NCBI GenBank assembly: GCA_018825965.1
Contig: JAHKAA010000024.1
Coordinates: 1-60,625, forward strand
DNA from: Gammaproteobacteria bacterium
GTDB taxonomy: Bacteria > Pseudomonadota > Gammaproteobacteria > Enterobacterales > Alteromonadaceae
DNA length: 60,625 bases
Direction: 5' to 3'
How positions within the stretch are numbered: position 1 is the stretch's first letter; each line of letters starts with the position of its first letter. A program made the translations under genes and the position numbers. A model generated the notes under the pieces. That model made no database searches. It had not been told where the DNA came from and saw nothing but the letters and a program-made list of their open reading frames with translations. This document shows, piece after piece, positions 1 to 7,559 of this stretch.

Positions 1-196
1 CAGGAGCCATATTAAAAAAGGTTTTAAAATCAGCGCCCTGTTCCAGTTGCAGCTGCAATGCAGCAGCGCTATAGCCTGTCAGCCAACAGATGATCTGATC
101 CACTTCTGCTTTAGTGCGGTTTTTACGCTCAGCTTTTTGTACATAAAGCGGATACACAGCGCAGAATTTAGTGGTGAAAATACGATGTTCGGGCAT
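1..196 (-). CDS. DUF2200-type protein, 3' end cut by window edge
   Basis: I translated this by hand from the window edge. It starts at ATG 196-194 and reads MPEHRIFTTKFCAVYPLYVQ, followed by a KAERKNRTKAEVDQIICWLTGY stretch. This pattern (HRIFTTKF, YPLYVQKAERK, ICWLTGY) is that of the DUF2200 family of small cytoplasmic proteins of unknown function. About 65 residues are visible; the C-terminal half lies outside the window. No function can be assigned. The next gene on the same strand (225-494) starts upstream with a short gap, so the two may be co-transcribed. Confidence 0.72.
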   Translation of the reverse strand, partial: MPEHRIFTTKFCAVYPLYVQKAERKNRTKAEVDQIICWLTGYSAAALQLQLEQGADFKTFFNMAP

Positions 197-224
197 AAAA
201 ATTTCGCTTCATGTTAAACCGACT

Positions 225-494
225 CTATTCAAAGTCGTTTGGAGGGGCTCCGGATTCTTCATCCTGATGAATTTGTTCTTTTTTGATCTGCTCTAATTTT
301 TTGATTTCTGCCGGTGGGATAGGAAAAAGCGAAATCAGTGGGAACATCGCTAATATCACATAAGCCCCCACAGGCCTGCATTTAGCCCAGACCACGAGTT
401 TCACCATAGCCCATAACAATAAAACCAGCACAGTGGCACTACCACAAAAGACCGCAAAAAGCTGCCAGTTCTTCAGTTCGGAGATAAAGTCCAT
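225..494 (-). CDS. small two-helix membrane protein, unknown
   Basis: An 89-residue protein with two hydrophobic stretches (about residues 12-35 and 42-60), then a charged C-terminal tail rich in Lys, Glu and Asp (about residues 62-89). It is probably an inner-membrane protein with a cytoplasmic or periplasmic tail. I do not recognise a family. The Shine-Dalgarno region is weak, but the ATG is the only sensible start. It precedes the DUF2200-type gene on the same strand with a gap of under 30 bases. Confidence 0.55.
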   Translation of the reverse strand: MDFISELKNWQLFAVFCGSATVLVLLLWAMVKLVVWAKCRPVGAYVILAMFPLISLFPIPPAEIKKLEQIKKEQIHQDEESGAPPNDFE

Positions 495-702
495 TTTTCA
501 ACCAGATTTTTTGACATTTAAAGTTAATTGGGAGTACAGCTTTGAATATCAAGCCGCTCTGACATCTAACTAAATAAGCCGCCTAAAGATCGGAAATTTA
601 AAGCCACTGTAAAAAAGCAGTTGAGTCTTTATCACTGATGCAAGATCCAGTCGTTGCTGAACCTGCCAGCTATGGTCCTGTGCATCCGTTGTCAACAACA
701 AC

Positions 703-1245
703 TCAACACTGGCCAACAAAGCGCACCTTGTACTCATCTTCCAGCAGCGTATGCACCCGCCAGAATGCCGCAGGGGTTTTGCCTTCCAGCACATCACGTA
801 ATATGTTGAGGTGAGTGTGCCAGCCACCAGCCACACTCAGACGGTCGTCTGGATTAGTCAGCAGACGGTGGACCACTGTGAGTTTCACCTGTTCGCCCTG
901 CTCCTCCAGAGTAAAGCTGACTTCAGATTCAGCACCTGAACCTTCATTCCAGATATAACTCAGTTGTTGCATTGGGTTCCATACTGTCACCTTACCCAGC
1001 ATGGACACAGCTCCGGCGCAATCAGCGTATTTAGACGGAGGAAGATCATGCTCAGGGCTAAGCTCTGAATTGCGAAAAGTATGTTCCACTGTGCCGCCAA
1101 CACAAGGTTCTACCAGGCCTTCGGCTAACCACTTCGCCCTTTTATCGGATTCAGTCAGGTACTGCCATACGCGTTCAAGCGGGCCTGGCAGCAAACGCTC
1201 CAAACGCAGTACATCAGGAGCAAGGAGTACAGCATAGTCAGACAT
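703..1245 (-). CDS. SRPBCC/AHSA1-type START-fold protein
   Basis: A 180-residue protein of the AHSA1-like SRPBCC superfamily. The N-terminus has the LERLLPGPLERVWQYLTES pattern typical of these ligand-binding folds, followed by KAKWLAEG-like and SEVSFTLEE segments. I placed the start at ATG 1245-1243 because AGAAGG lies nine bases upstream; an upstream in-frame extension exists but has no ribosome site. It lies just downstream of an ArsR-family regulator on the same strand (about 110 bases apart). This ArsR-SRPBCC pairing is common, and the regulator usually controls the pair. The ligand and substrate are unknown. Confidence 0.8.
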   Translation of the reverse strand: MSDYAVLLAPDVLRLERLLPGPLERVWQYLTESDKRAKWLAEGLVEPCVGGTVEHTFRNSELSPEHDLPPSKYADCAGAVSMLGKVTVWNPMQQLSYIWNEGSGAESEVSFTLEEQGEQVKLTVVHRLLTNPDDRLSVAGGWHTHLNILRDVLEGKTPAAFWRVHTLLEDEYKVRFVGQC

Positions 1246-1356
1246 ATCAAACATCCTTCTGTTAAGTGGCACAGGCAGTTGGCCTGAACCAAAGGGCGAC
1301 ACACCAGCCAGACTGATCGCGTCTATGTAGCCTAACCAATGATCAACAGCCTGATT

Positions 1357-1695
1357 TTATGCTGTTGTATCTTCGGCATTCAGCGCAGTGACCAGAGCAT
1401 CTAATCGTTGATTCCAGAACGTCTCGTAATGGCGCAACCATTCCATACCACCGACCATAGGACCAGTATCCAGCCGGCAGGTGTGATTACGTCCTTCAAT
1501 ACTTCGTAACAGCAACCCAGCGCCCTCCAGCACTTTGATATGCTTGGAGATAGCAGCCAGTGTCATATCAAAAGGAGCCGCCAGCTCGCTGATACCACAA
1601 GGCGCTTGAGCTAACCTTGCGATAATAGCCCGTCGTGTTGGATCAGCCAGAGCATGAAACACGGCATCCAGTTGAGCGCCTTGATTGTTTACCAT
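1357..1695 (-). CDS. ArsR/SmtB-family transcriptional regulator
   Basis: A winged-helix repressor of the ArsR type: the signature DAVFHALADPTRRAIIARLA (end of helix 1 into helix 2), then ISELAAPFDMTLAAISKHIKVLE as the recognition helix-turn-helix. I see no Cys pair that would suggest metal sensing, which fits the SRPBCC-linked subfamily. The start is placed at ATG 1695 (MVNNQGAQLD, about 112 residues). Longer in-frame starts at ATG 1725 and TTG 1731 are possible. Its start region overlaps two copies of a 17-bp motif, so it is probably autoregulated and co-regulates the downstream SRPBCC gene. Confidence 0.85.
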   Translation of the reverse strand: MVNNQGAQLDAVFHALADPTRRAIIARLAQAPCGISELAAPFDMTLAAISKHIKVLEGAGLLLRSIEGRNHTCRLDTGPMVGGMEWLRHYETFWNQRLDALVTALNAEDTTA

Positions 1696-1748
1696 ATGGT
1701 TAAGTATCCTCGTGCTTTTGTTCATTGTCAACCATTTGGTTAAGTATA
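1691..1748 (-). promoter_or_regulatory. tandem operator-like repeats and sigma70-like promoter of the arsR-type gene
   Basis: The 17-bp motif ACCATWTGGTTAAGTAT occurs at 1691-1707 and again at 1731-1747, exactly 40 bp apart; each copy contains an ACCATWTGGT palindrome. On the minus strand TTGACA (1731-1726) and GATACT (1708-1703) are separated by 17 bp, which places the predicted transcription start next to ATG 1695. A second -10-like TATACT sits at 1748-1743. Operator function is inferred from position and symmetry. Confidence 0.6.
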
Positions 1749-1936
1749 ATGCATAGGGCAGATATAAGCAGTGTCATTGCAGAATTAAGTAGTGGCAGAT
1801 TTAAACTGACGAAGGGAAAGAGTGTGAGATATAGTCCCGCTTTTAGGACGCGGGGTAAGACTTAAGCTCGTTTTGCAACTGGCTAAGAAATGAAAAACCA
1901 GCCCAAATCCCCTTACAGGGTTGGTGTTTTTGATTT

Positions 1937-2719
1937 TTACACCGCGCTATCAATCACAGTTAATGTTCTTTCTATAAAACGAATAAAGGCTTTTTCTGGC
2001 ACAAAAACAGCCCGGTTTTCTACATTAAATCGCTGGAAAATACTTTTTATCTGATCGTCTTGCTGAATTTCGCTCAGCGACATGCCACTCTCTTTTAATG
2101 CTTTGACTTTGGATACCCAATCCAGCGTATTTTTCCTGAACTTTTTTAACTCTTCTTTACTGGTCGGTTTGCCATGCCCAGGAATGATCAGGCTGCTTTC
2201 ATCTCCCAACCCGAGAATCGCATCCACGGCACCAACAAAGCCTGCAACCCCTCCGGCATAAAAAGTGGGATGCCAGTTTGTATCGTATATATCACCGACA
2301 AAAATACTATTACTGCTTCGATGAAAGAACACTTTGTCGGCTGAACTATGAGATTTAACTTCTACAGTTTTAATCTCTGCCAGTTCCATGGTTGAACTCA
2401 ACAGCTTAGCTCCGGCATTCATAAAATAGCTATTGCCACCTGCATGGTCATCATGCTGATGAGTATTCAGCACAAAAAGCGGCTGACTGCCATAGATCCC
2501 GTTGAGTTTTTTGCTCAGAACCCTGAGGTTATCTTCTCCCGGCATAGGATCAATTAAAACAACCCCTCTGCTGGTTTTGAGCGCACCTATATTGGTGTTG
2601 TAGTTTGCTGATTTTAAAAGATAGGCCTCATTTGAAAGTTTAGTCACCAAAATTTCTGCCGTAGCCGCAAGACCCTTAAAGGGAAAGAGGCAAGCTATAA
2701 AAAATAAAGTAACCTTCAT
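1937..2719 (-). CDS. secreted metallo-beta-lactamase-fold hydrolase
   Basis: A 260-residue protein with a Sec signal peptide (hydrophobic residues 3-18, cleavage likely after GLAA). The zinc-binding motif THQHDDHAGG at about residues 86-95 is the HxHxDH signature of the MBL fold, and IIPGHGKPT at about residue 177 supplies a further metal ligand. AAGGAG lies five bases before the ATG. It resembles the periplasmic subclass B-like hydrolases, but the sequence alone does not show beta-lactamase activity; a generic esterase or lactonase role is equally possible. It stands alone on the minus strand. Confidence 0.83.
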   Translation of the reverse strand: MKVTLFFIACLFPFKGLAATAEILVTKLSNEAYLLKSANYNTNIGALKTSRGVVLIDPMPGEDNLRVLSKKLNGIYGSQPLFVLNTHQHDDHAGGNSYFMNAGAKLLSSTMELAEIKTVEVKSHSSADKVFFHRSSNSIFVGDIYDTNWHPTFYAGGVAGFVGAVDAILGLGDESSLIIPGHGKPTSKEELKKFRKNTLDWVSKVKALKESGMSLSEIQQDDQIKSIFQRFNVENRAVFVPEKAFIRFIERTLTVIDSAV

Positions 2720-3041
2720 GCAAACTCCTTTTCGTAAATACCATTTTTGTCTGCATAGATAACACCACAGCAGGCAGAGCAGGCCTTATCAAATGGGACG
2801 AACAGTTAAAATAGCAGGGCAAAGGGAAGCAGCAAGCATTCTTTGTTTTTAATCAAGCCATGATTCTAAGAAGGATCCAGTGTCAGTATTGAATACTGTA
2901 AATCTGAGTAAGGTTGAGCCCCTTTACCAGCATTTTTAGTAGTGGCTTAGCCGATCAAAGCCATCTGACACGGCATTTTAAGCCGTGTTTTGGCACAATG
3001 CCGAACGTCTGGGCCAAACGAAACAAATGATCGCCTGTTTG
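2720..3041. other. intergenic region with two short hairpins
   Basis: There is no plausible gene in these 322 bases. Visible structure: a 7-bp stem ACACGGC/GCCGTGT with a 7-base loop (about 2968-2988), followed on the plus strand by TTTTGG, and a short TGGCTT/AAGCCA stem at about 2943-2963. The right edge carries TATAACAAACAGGCG on the minus strand, which resembles the 5' half of an integron attC (see rejected items). The left edge holds the AAGGAG ribosome site of the MBL gene. Confidence 0.4.
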
Positions 3042-3431
3042 TTATAAAGAGCCTTTTGTGTACTGCCCTTGCATCAACCCACAGCTGGATTCGATTCCTG
3101 CGGCCTCATCAGACGAGCGTTTATAGTAAAAAAATACAGTTTTTGCTGTAGTTGAATGATCGCATTTCGCCTGAAAAGGCACAGGACAGCTGGATAAATA
3201 GGTAATTTGAGCTGCGGGGCCTCCCATTGAGACAACAGCTTGCGACACCCCCTCACATTGAGCTTTAAAGTCATTTGCTGCCATTCCTGCATTTTGTATG
3301 CAGTCTTTAATATCCAGCTTTACCCCCATAAAGGTTGCATTGGTTTCAAGCAGACAGGCCTCATTAGCGAACACAGGATGGTGAAAAAACAAGAGCGCAA
3401 ACATTGAGCTGATTAATAGACTTTTTGGCAT
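3042..3431 (-). CDS. small secreted Cys-containing hypothetical protein
   Basis: A 129-residue protein beginning MPKSLLISSMFALLFF. I chose ATG 3431 because GAGG lies six bases upstream; longer in-frame starts have no ribosome site. A signal peptide with predicted cleavage after PVFA leaves a mature protein beginning NEACLLETNA. The mature part has six Cys residues, so disulfides are likely in the periplasm. No family was recognised. Its stop codon lies inside a TATAACAA sequence. It sits among other small accessory genes on the same strand, in a region that contains an attC-like site. Confidence 0.6.
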   Translation of the reverse strand: MPKSLLISSMFALLFFHHPVFANEACLLETNATFMGVKLDIKDCIQNAGMAANDFKAQCEGVSQAVVSMGGPAAQITYLSSCPVPFQAKCDHSTTAKTVFFYYKRSSDEAAGIESSCGLMQGQYTKGSL

Positions 3432-3514
3432 AGTAAACCTCATCAATAGGATATGTTGATTGTTTCCCTTTCCACAGAACGCCCCGTTAAACAGGAAGCC
3501 TTAGCAAGTCAGTT

Positions 3515-3540
3515 GGGGCCACGTTTTTTTAGTGGCCGGA
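3515..3540. repeat. hairpin downstream of the 3566-4156 gene
   Basis: An inverted repeat GGCCAC/GTGGCC encloses an A/T-rich loop containing a run of seven T (plus strand). It lies 25-50 bases beyond the stop of the minus-strand gene at 3566. There is no downstream T run on that strand, so it is not a standard intrinsic terminator; it could stabilise an mRNA end. Confidence 0.4.
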
Positions 3541-3565
3541 ACAAAATTAAGCGTCTTTTTGACCT

Positions 3566-4156
3566 CTATTCCTTAGAGTATTCAATTAATTCTTCGATAT
3601 ACAAATAATCGCCTTGTGACTGAGTGAGCTTAATAAATGTTTTTAACCTGGGCGCATATACATGAATATCTTCCGTATCGGCACTGTAGCCTCTGGAGTT
3701 CGTGATTTTACCTTTGTATTGAATGGTATAAGCCATAAAGGTGCCTGCCTCCACAGTTTCTTCTTTAAAGGACAGAACTTGTGCATCCTGGATGGTTGCG
3801 CCCTTAGTGCCATCTTCACTTGTCCAGTTTTCCTCAAATCTCCACTTCTTGCCAACCTGCAAAGGCCAGCTATACCGGGGCGTTTTGCTATCAACTGGTT
3901 TAACAATATCAGCTAAGGGGATGATTCCAGGTGCGGTTACCATAAAGAGTGCGTCATTTTGGCTGATTATTTTTTTGGTATCTTTTCCTTCTGCACGTAT
4001 TTCACCAGCCGTTGTTACTCCCTTATATTTCCAAACCCATGTTTCGCCATCTTTATAGTCAGCCAGCGTTGGTTGTTGGGTAACATCAGGTTCCATTGCG
4101 CCGCTACAAAGACTAAAGATCAGTAAGGTAAAAAAGACTAAATATTGACTTCGCAT
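3566..4156 (-). CDS. secreted hypothetical protein
   Basis: A 196-residue protein with an N-terminal signal sequence (MRSQYLVFFTLLIFSLCSGA). Cleavage is likely near residue 20; the Cys at 17 is in a poor lipobox context, so a lipoprotein is possible but not favoured. The mature part is beta-rich, with segments such as GETWVWKYKG, YSWPLQVGKKWRFEENW and FMAYTIQYKGKI. This is reminiscent of periplasmic beta-sandwich proteins, but I cannot name a family. AAGGAT precedes the ATG. It is the first gene after the attC-like site at 4245-4327 on the same strand, so it may be a cassette gene or may follow the cassette. Confidence 0.6.
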   Translation of the reverse strand: MRSQYLVFFTLLIFSLCSGAMEPDVTQQPTLADYKDGETWVWKYKGVTTAGEIRAEGKDTKKIISQNDALFMVTAPGIIPLADIVKPVDSKTPRYSWPLQVGKKWRFEENWTSEDGTKGATIQDAQVLSFKEETVEAGTFMAYTIQYKGKITNSRGYSADTEDIHVYAPRLKTFIKLTQSQGDYLYIEELIEYSKE

Positions 4157-4244
4157 TGCAAAATATCCTTATACATATGGGAGTTAATCAAATAATTCCG
4201 TTTTCTAAACATCCATTCAGCGACATGGACTGTTTTTGATTGAA

Positions 4245-4327
4245 GCTAACGCCCGCCACACACGCGGCTTAGTAGTGAAGTCGAAGCCGCAACGGAAAAG
4301 ACGTCGCCGTGCCTGGCATTGTTATAA
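4245..4327 (-). other. attC-like integron recombination site
   Basis: Read on the minus strand, this begins TATAACAATGCC, one base after the TAG stop of the 4329-4550 gene, and ends GGCGGGCGTTAGC about 83 bases later. These ends match the general form of Vibrio-type attC sites. The inner arms GCCAGGCACG and CGTGTGTGGC pair at 8 of 10 positions, and a central hairpin GCGGCTT/AAGCCGC separates them. The outer AAC/GTT boxes also pair. Length and imperfect dyad symmetry fit an attC. No integron integrase is visible in the window. Confidence 0.72.
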
Positions 4328-4328
4328 A

Positions 4329-4550
4329 CTAACCACTTACTGCCGCCGATGTAGCACCTACATCTTTTTTAAGCACTAGCACTACCAGATAAACCAGGCC
4401 GAACGGTGGAATGATTGAAAGTAACACACCGAGCAAACCAGCCAAAACCGGAGTTTGTGTTTTGCGACGGCCCAGGTAATAACAAACCGTACCCATGATA
4501 AGCGCGAATAAAGCGATGAACTCGCCGAGCAACGTAGCATTAATATTCAA
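4329..4550 (-). CDS. small two-helix membrane protein, probable gene-cassette product
   Basis: A short hydrophobic protein with two membrane segments (about LLGEFIALFALIMGTVCYYL and LLGVLLSIIPPFGLVYLVVL) separated by a GRRKTQTP turn. I prefer the TTG start at 4550-4548 (about 73 residues) because GGGAGAG lies five bases upstream; a longer reading to 4577 begins upstream of that site. The TAG stop is followed after one base by an attC-like site, the arrangement expected of an integron cassette. No specific function is recognised. Confidence 0.6.
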   Translation of the reverse strand: MNINATLLGEFIALFALIMGTVCYYLGRRKTQTPVLAGLLGVLLSIIPPFGLVYLVVLVLKKDVGATSAAVSG

Positions 4551-4642
4551 ATGAACTCTCCCTGTGGTGTACAACAATTTAATAAAAGGGCCTCTGCCCG
4601 CAAGTCGAACATTTTTTTGCTTTCGCCCCTGATTTTCACAGA

Positions 4643-4685
4643 CACAAAATTAACGCTGATGCACCTCTTTTTCAACAACTTTTTC
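4643..4685. repeat. diverged ~42-bp repeat, copy 1
   Basis: ACAAAATTAACGCTGATGCA followed by CCTCTTTTTCAAC aligns without gaps to a second copy at 5249-5290 at roughly three quarters of positions. It lies about 95 bases upstream of the 4329-4550 gene. Copy 2 has the same placement relative to the 4840-5169 gene, which suggests a shared promoter, boundary or recombination element. Confidence 0.5.
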
Positions 4686-4839
4686 TGAAATCACTAAAAT
4701 CATGGCCGACAAAATCCGGACAGGCTGCACACTAGTTGGTTGATTTTTTACTCTGGCTAAACAACTTTGAATTTAACCCGCACAGAAGACTGAAGTGTAA
4801 TATCGCTGCCAGGTCTTGCCCTTTGCCCCAGGGAATAAC

Positions 4840-5169
4840 TTAACGCCTAAACTGGCAAAGGTCTTCTACAATGGCTCTGGTTTCCTCAGAAAACAACTCC
4901 ATCTGCGCATCAGTCAACACAGCATAATGCCTAAGCGCAGCAATTTTAAAAAAGGCGTTGCTGCGTTTCAGGTCATTGAACATTTTGGCTATTTTTTCGT
5001 CTTCTTTTTCGATTAATTTATAAAGTTCAAGATAACTTTTATGCTGCTGCCCTGCTCTGTTAGCTGAAAGCTTCTCAACGCGTTGGAAGATTTGTTCACA
5101 TGCAACGTTGAGCAGTTCTTGCTTCAAGTCCCTGATTATTTTCCAGTCTCGTTCGGGTATAGTGATCAT
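4840..5169 (-). CDS. conserved-looking helical hypothetical protein
   Basis: A 109-residue, soluble, strongly alpha-helical and charged protein starting MITIPERDWKIIRDLK. ATG 5169 is chosen because GGAG lies nine bases upstream; the longer TTG reading would overlap that ribosome site. Features include LYKLIEKEDEKIAKMFNDLK and a terminal FSEETRAIVEDL. It resembles a family of short uncharacterised proteobacterial proteins with an (I/L)xERDWK start, from memory only. It lies between sucD and the attC-bearing region and could be another cassette-borne gene. Confidence 0.6.
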   Translation of the reverse strand: MITIPERDWKIIRDLKQELLNVACEQIFQRVEKLSANRAGQQHKSYLELYKLIEKEDEKIAKMFNDLKRSNAFFKIAALRHYAVLTDAQMELFSEETRAIVEDLCQFRR

Positions 5170-5248
5170 CTTTAAAATCTCCAAAAAAGCGCAGGGGCTT
5201 TGATCAGAAACTAATGCCTAAGACCTTGTCCCGGCATCTCCACTAAGT

Positions 5249-5290
5249 ACAAAACTAGCGCCTATGTACCTCTATTTCAACAGAATTTTG
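5249..5290. repeat. diverged ~42-bp repeat, copy 2
   Basis: ACAAAACTAGCGCCTATGTA followed by CCTCTATTTCAAC is the partner of the copy at 4643-4685. It lies about 80 bases upstream of the 4840-5169 gene start and just outside the sucD terminator. A weaker third similarity occurs near 3540-3572. Confidence 0.5.
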
Positions 5291-5310
5291 CGAGTATCAT
5301 TTAAGGAATA

Positions 5311-5339
5311 AAAAAACCCGTCACAAGGACGGGTTTTTT
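5311..5339 (-). terminator. rho-independent terminator of the sdh-suc operon
   Basis: Stem CCCGTC/GACGGG (5317-5322 with 5328-5333) with loop ACAAG. It is flanked by six A and six T, so it has a T run on either strand. It lies about 25 bases past the sucD stop. Confidence 0.9.
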
Positions 5340-5363
5340 AGCAGAAATAAGCTAACGGGTGTA

Positions 5364-6236
5364 TTACCAGCCTGTCAGTTCTTTCAGTGCTTTACCGATA
5401 TCGGCTAAGCTTTTCACGGTTTTCACGCCTGCGTCTTCCAGTGCAGCAAACTTCTCGTCAGCTGTACCTTTACCACCAGAGATGATGGCGCCTGCGTGGC
5501 CCATGCGCTTACCAGCTGGTGCAGTTACACCGGCAATGTAAGACACAACTGGCTTAGTCACGTGTTGCTTGATGTAAGCAGCAGCTTCTTCTTCAGCTGA
5601 ACCACCGATTTCACCGATCATGACGATGGCTTCAGTTTGTGGATCGTCCTGGAATAATTTCAGGATGTCGATGAAGTTAGAACCTGGGATTGGGTCACCA
5701 CCAATACCTACACAAGTAGATTGGCCGAAACCGTAGTCAGTCGTTTGTTTTACTGCTTCATAGGTCAGAGTGCCTGAACGTGAAACAATACCTACTTTAC
5801 CTGGTAAGTGAATGTGGCCTGGCATGATACCAATTTTACATTCGCCTGGAGTGATCACGCCCGGGCAGTTAGGGCCAATTAAGCGTACGCCTAATTCGTC
5901 ACAACGTACTTTAGCATCCAGCATATCCAAAGTAGGAATGCCTTCAGTGATACAAACGATCAGCTTGATGCCACCGTTTGCAGCTTCCAGGATAGAATCT
6001 TTACAAAAAGCAGCTGGTACGTAGATCACTGATGCTTCTGCACCAGTCGCTTCTACTGCTTCTTTTACTGTATTGAATACTGGTAAACCTAAGTGAGTTT
6101 GACCGCCTTTACCAGGAGTCACACCACCCACCATTTTAGTGCCGTAAGCAATGGCTTGTTCAGAGTGGAAAGTACCCTGAGCACCAGTGAAGCCCTGACA
6201 AATTACTTTGGTATCTTTATTAATTAAAACGCTCAT
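5364..6236 (-). CDS. sucD: succinyl-CoA synthetase (ADP-forming), alpha subunit
   Basis: 290 residues, the normal length for SucD. It has the N-terminal CoA-binding Rossmann segment ([19 protein letters not shown]), the [20 protein letters not shown] signature, the [10 protein letters not shown] motif and the active-site GHAGAII, with the phosphohistidine at His247. With SucC it converts succinyl-CoA plus ADP and phosphate to succinate, CoA and ATP in the TCA cycle. It is the last gene of the minus-strand sdhCDAB-sucABCD operon, ten bases after sucC, and is followed by a strong terminator. Confidence 0.98.
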   Translation of the reverse strand: MSVLINKDTKVICQGFTGAQGTFHSEQAIAYGTKMVGGVTPGKGGQTHLGLPVFNTVKEAVEATGAEASVIYVPAAFCKDSILEAANGGIKLIVCITEGIPTLDMLDAKVRCDELGVRLIGPNCPGVITPGECKIGIMPGHIHLPGKVGIVSRSGTLTYEAVKQTTDYGFGQSTCVGIGGDPIPGSNFIDILKLFQDDPQTEAIVMIGEIGGSAEEEAAAYIKQHVTKPVVSYIAGVTAPAGKRMGHAGAIISGGKGTADEKFAALEDAGVKTVKSLADIGKALKELTGW

Positions 6237-6246
6237 GGATTACCCC

Positions 6247-7413
6247 TTATGCCTTAGCCGCTGCAGCAACTACTTGCTTGGCAGCACTAGTCAGGTCTGT
6301 GTCAGCGATAATATTCAGGCCGCTTTCAGACAGCACTTTAGCACCCAGTTCTGCATTGTTACCTTGCAGACGAACAACAACTGGTACTTTCACGCCGACT
6401 TCTTTCACTGCGCCAATCACACCTTCAGCAATCATATCGCAACGAACGATACCGCCGAAAATGTTGATGAATACCGCTTTAACAGCGTCATCAGACAGGA
6501 TAATCTTGAAGGCTTCAACAACACGTTCTTTAGTCGCACCGCCGCCAACGTCCAGGAAGTTAGCTGGTTGGCCACCGTGTAATTTCACGATGTCCATAGT
6601 ACCCATAGCTAAACCGGCACCGTTCACCATACAGCCGATATCGCCACCTAAAGCTACGTAGTTCAGTTCCCATGAAGCAGCATGTGCTTCACGTGGATCT
6701 TCCTGTGAAGGATCTTGCATAGCTTTTAAATCAGGGTGACGGTACAGAGCGTTGCCGTCGATAACCAGTTTGGCATCTAAGCAGTGCAGATCGCCGGCAG
6801 GAGTGATCACCAGAGGGTTCACTTCCAGCAGAGCTAAATCTTTGTCTTTAAACAGCTGAGCTAAGCCCATGAAAATTTTCACGAACTGTGCAACTTGCTT
6901 GCCTTCCAGGCCTAATTTGAATGCTAATTCACGACCCTGGAATGGCTGAGCGCCTACCAGTGGATCTATTGCAGCTTTCAGAATTTTTTCCGGAGTTTCG
7001 TGGGCAACAGTTTCAATTTCCACGCCGCCTTCAGTAGACGCCATAAACACGATACGACGTGAAGAACGGTCTACTACTGCACCTAAATACAGTTCTTTTG
7101 CGATGTCAGTACAAGGTTCAACCAGGATACGACTTACAGGCTGACCTTTTTCGTCTGTCTGGTAAGTCACCAGTTGCTTACCAAGCCATTTTTCAGCAAA
7201 AGCTTTGATGTCTTCTTTGCTCTTCACCAGTTTAACGCCGCCCGCTTTACCGCGACCACCAGCGTGAACCTGAGCCTTGACAACAAACATGTCGCCGCCG
7301 ATTTTATCTGCAGCTTCTACCGCTTCTTCAACAGTTGCTGCGGCGATGCCTTTCGATACAGGCAAACCATATTGGGCAAACAGTTGTTTACCCTGATACT
7401 CGTGCAAATTCAT
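6247..7413 (-). CDS. sucC: succinyl-CoA synthetase (ADP-forming), beta subunit
   Basis: 388 residues when started at ATG 7413 ([20 protein letters not shown]), exactly the usual SucC length; a 16-residue upstream reading is not conserved-looking. It contains an ATP-grasp domain ([26 protein letters not shown] near residue 200) and the C-terminal CoA-ligase half with GGIVRCD and a GLNIIA-type end. It forms the tetrameric synthetase with SucD. A hairpin terminator-like structure separates it from sucB, so sucCD may also have its own expression level or promoter. Confidence 0.98.
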   Translation of the reverse strand: MNLHEYQGKQLFAQYGLPVSKGIAAATVEEAVEAADKIGGDMFVVKAQVHAGGRGKAGGVKLVKSKEDIKAFAEKWLGKQLVTYQTDEKGQPVSRILVEPCTDIAKELYLGAVVDRSSRRIVFMASTEGGVEIETVAHETPEKILKAAIDPLVGAQPFQGRELAFKLGLEGKQVAQFVKIFMGLAQLFKDKDLALLEVNPLVITPAGDLHCLDAKLVIDGNALYRHPDLKAMQDPSQEDPREAHAASWELNYVALGGDIGCMVNGAGLAMGTMDIVKLHGGQPANFLDVGGGATKERVVEAFKIILSDDAVKAVFINIFGGIVRCDMIAEGVIGAVKEVGVKVPVVVRLQGNNAELGAKVLSESGLNIIADTDLTSAAKQVVAAAAKA

Positions 7414-7505
7414 GGCTATTTTCCGTTCATTTTGACATTGAAGGCTACACCGGAGGTGCAACCTGACCTTTAGATCGGCGCGTATTATAGTGCCAATCAG
7501 TCTGA

Positions 7506-7542
7506 TAAAAAATGCTGTTGCTACAAAACAACAGCATTTTTA
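7506..7542. terminator. terminator-like hairpin between sucB and sucC
   Basis: Near-perfect stem AATGCTGTTG/CAACAGCATT (arms about 7508-7520 and 7529-7541) with an eight-base loop and T runs on both strands. It sits in the sucB-sucC gap, where it could attenuate readthrough or define mRNA ends. Confidence 0.75.
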
Positions 7543-7559
7543 GTTACTTTTTCCAGATA

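Noticed and set aside
703..1302. 19-residue N-terminal extension of the SRPBCC protein
   Set aside because: No ribosome site precedes it, whereas AGAAGG lies nine bases before the inner ATG at 1245.
2937..3050. Second attC-like site after the 3042-3431 gene
   Set aside because: The TATAACAAACAGGCG half resembles the 5' end of a Vibrio-type attC, but I found no matching GCGTTRRR end with paired arms at the right distance; only unrelated short hairpins are present.
3485..3530. Short GC-rich pairing between GCCCC and GGGGC as a further attC
   Set aside because: Only five paired bases and no proper attC core boxes.
7414..7461. 16-residue N-terminal extension of SucC
   Set aside because: The extension is not typical of the family; [12 protein letters not shown] is the standard start and gives the standard 388-residue length.
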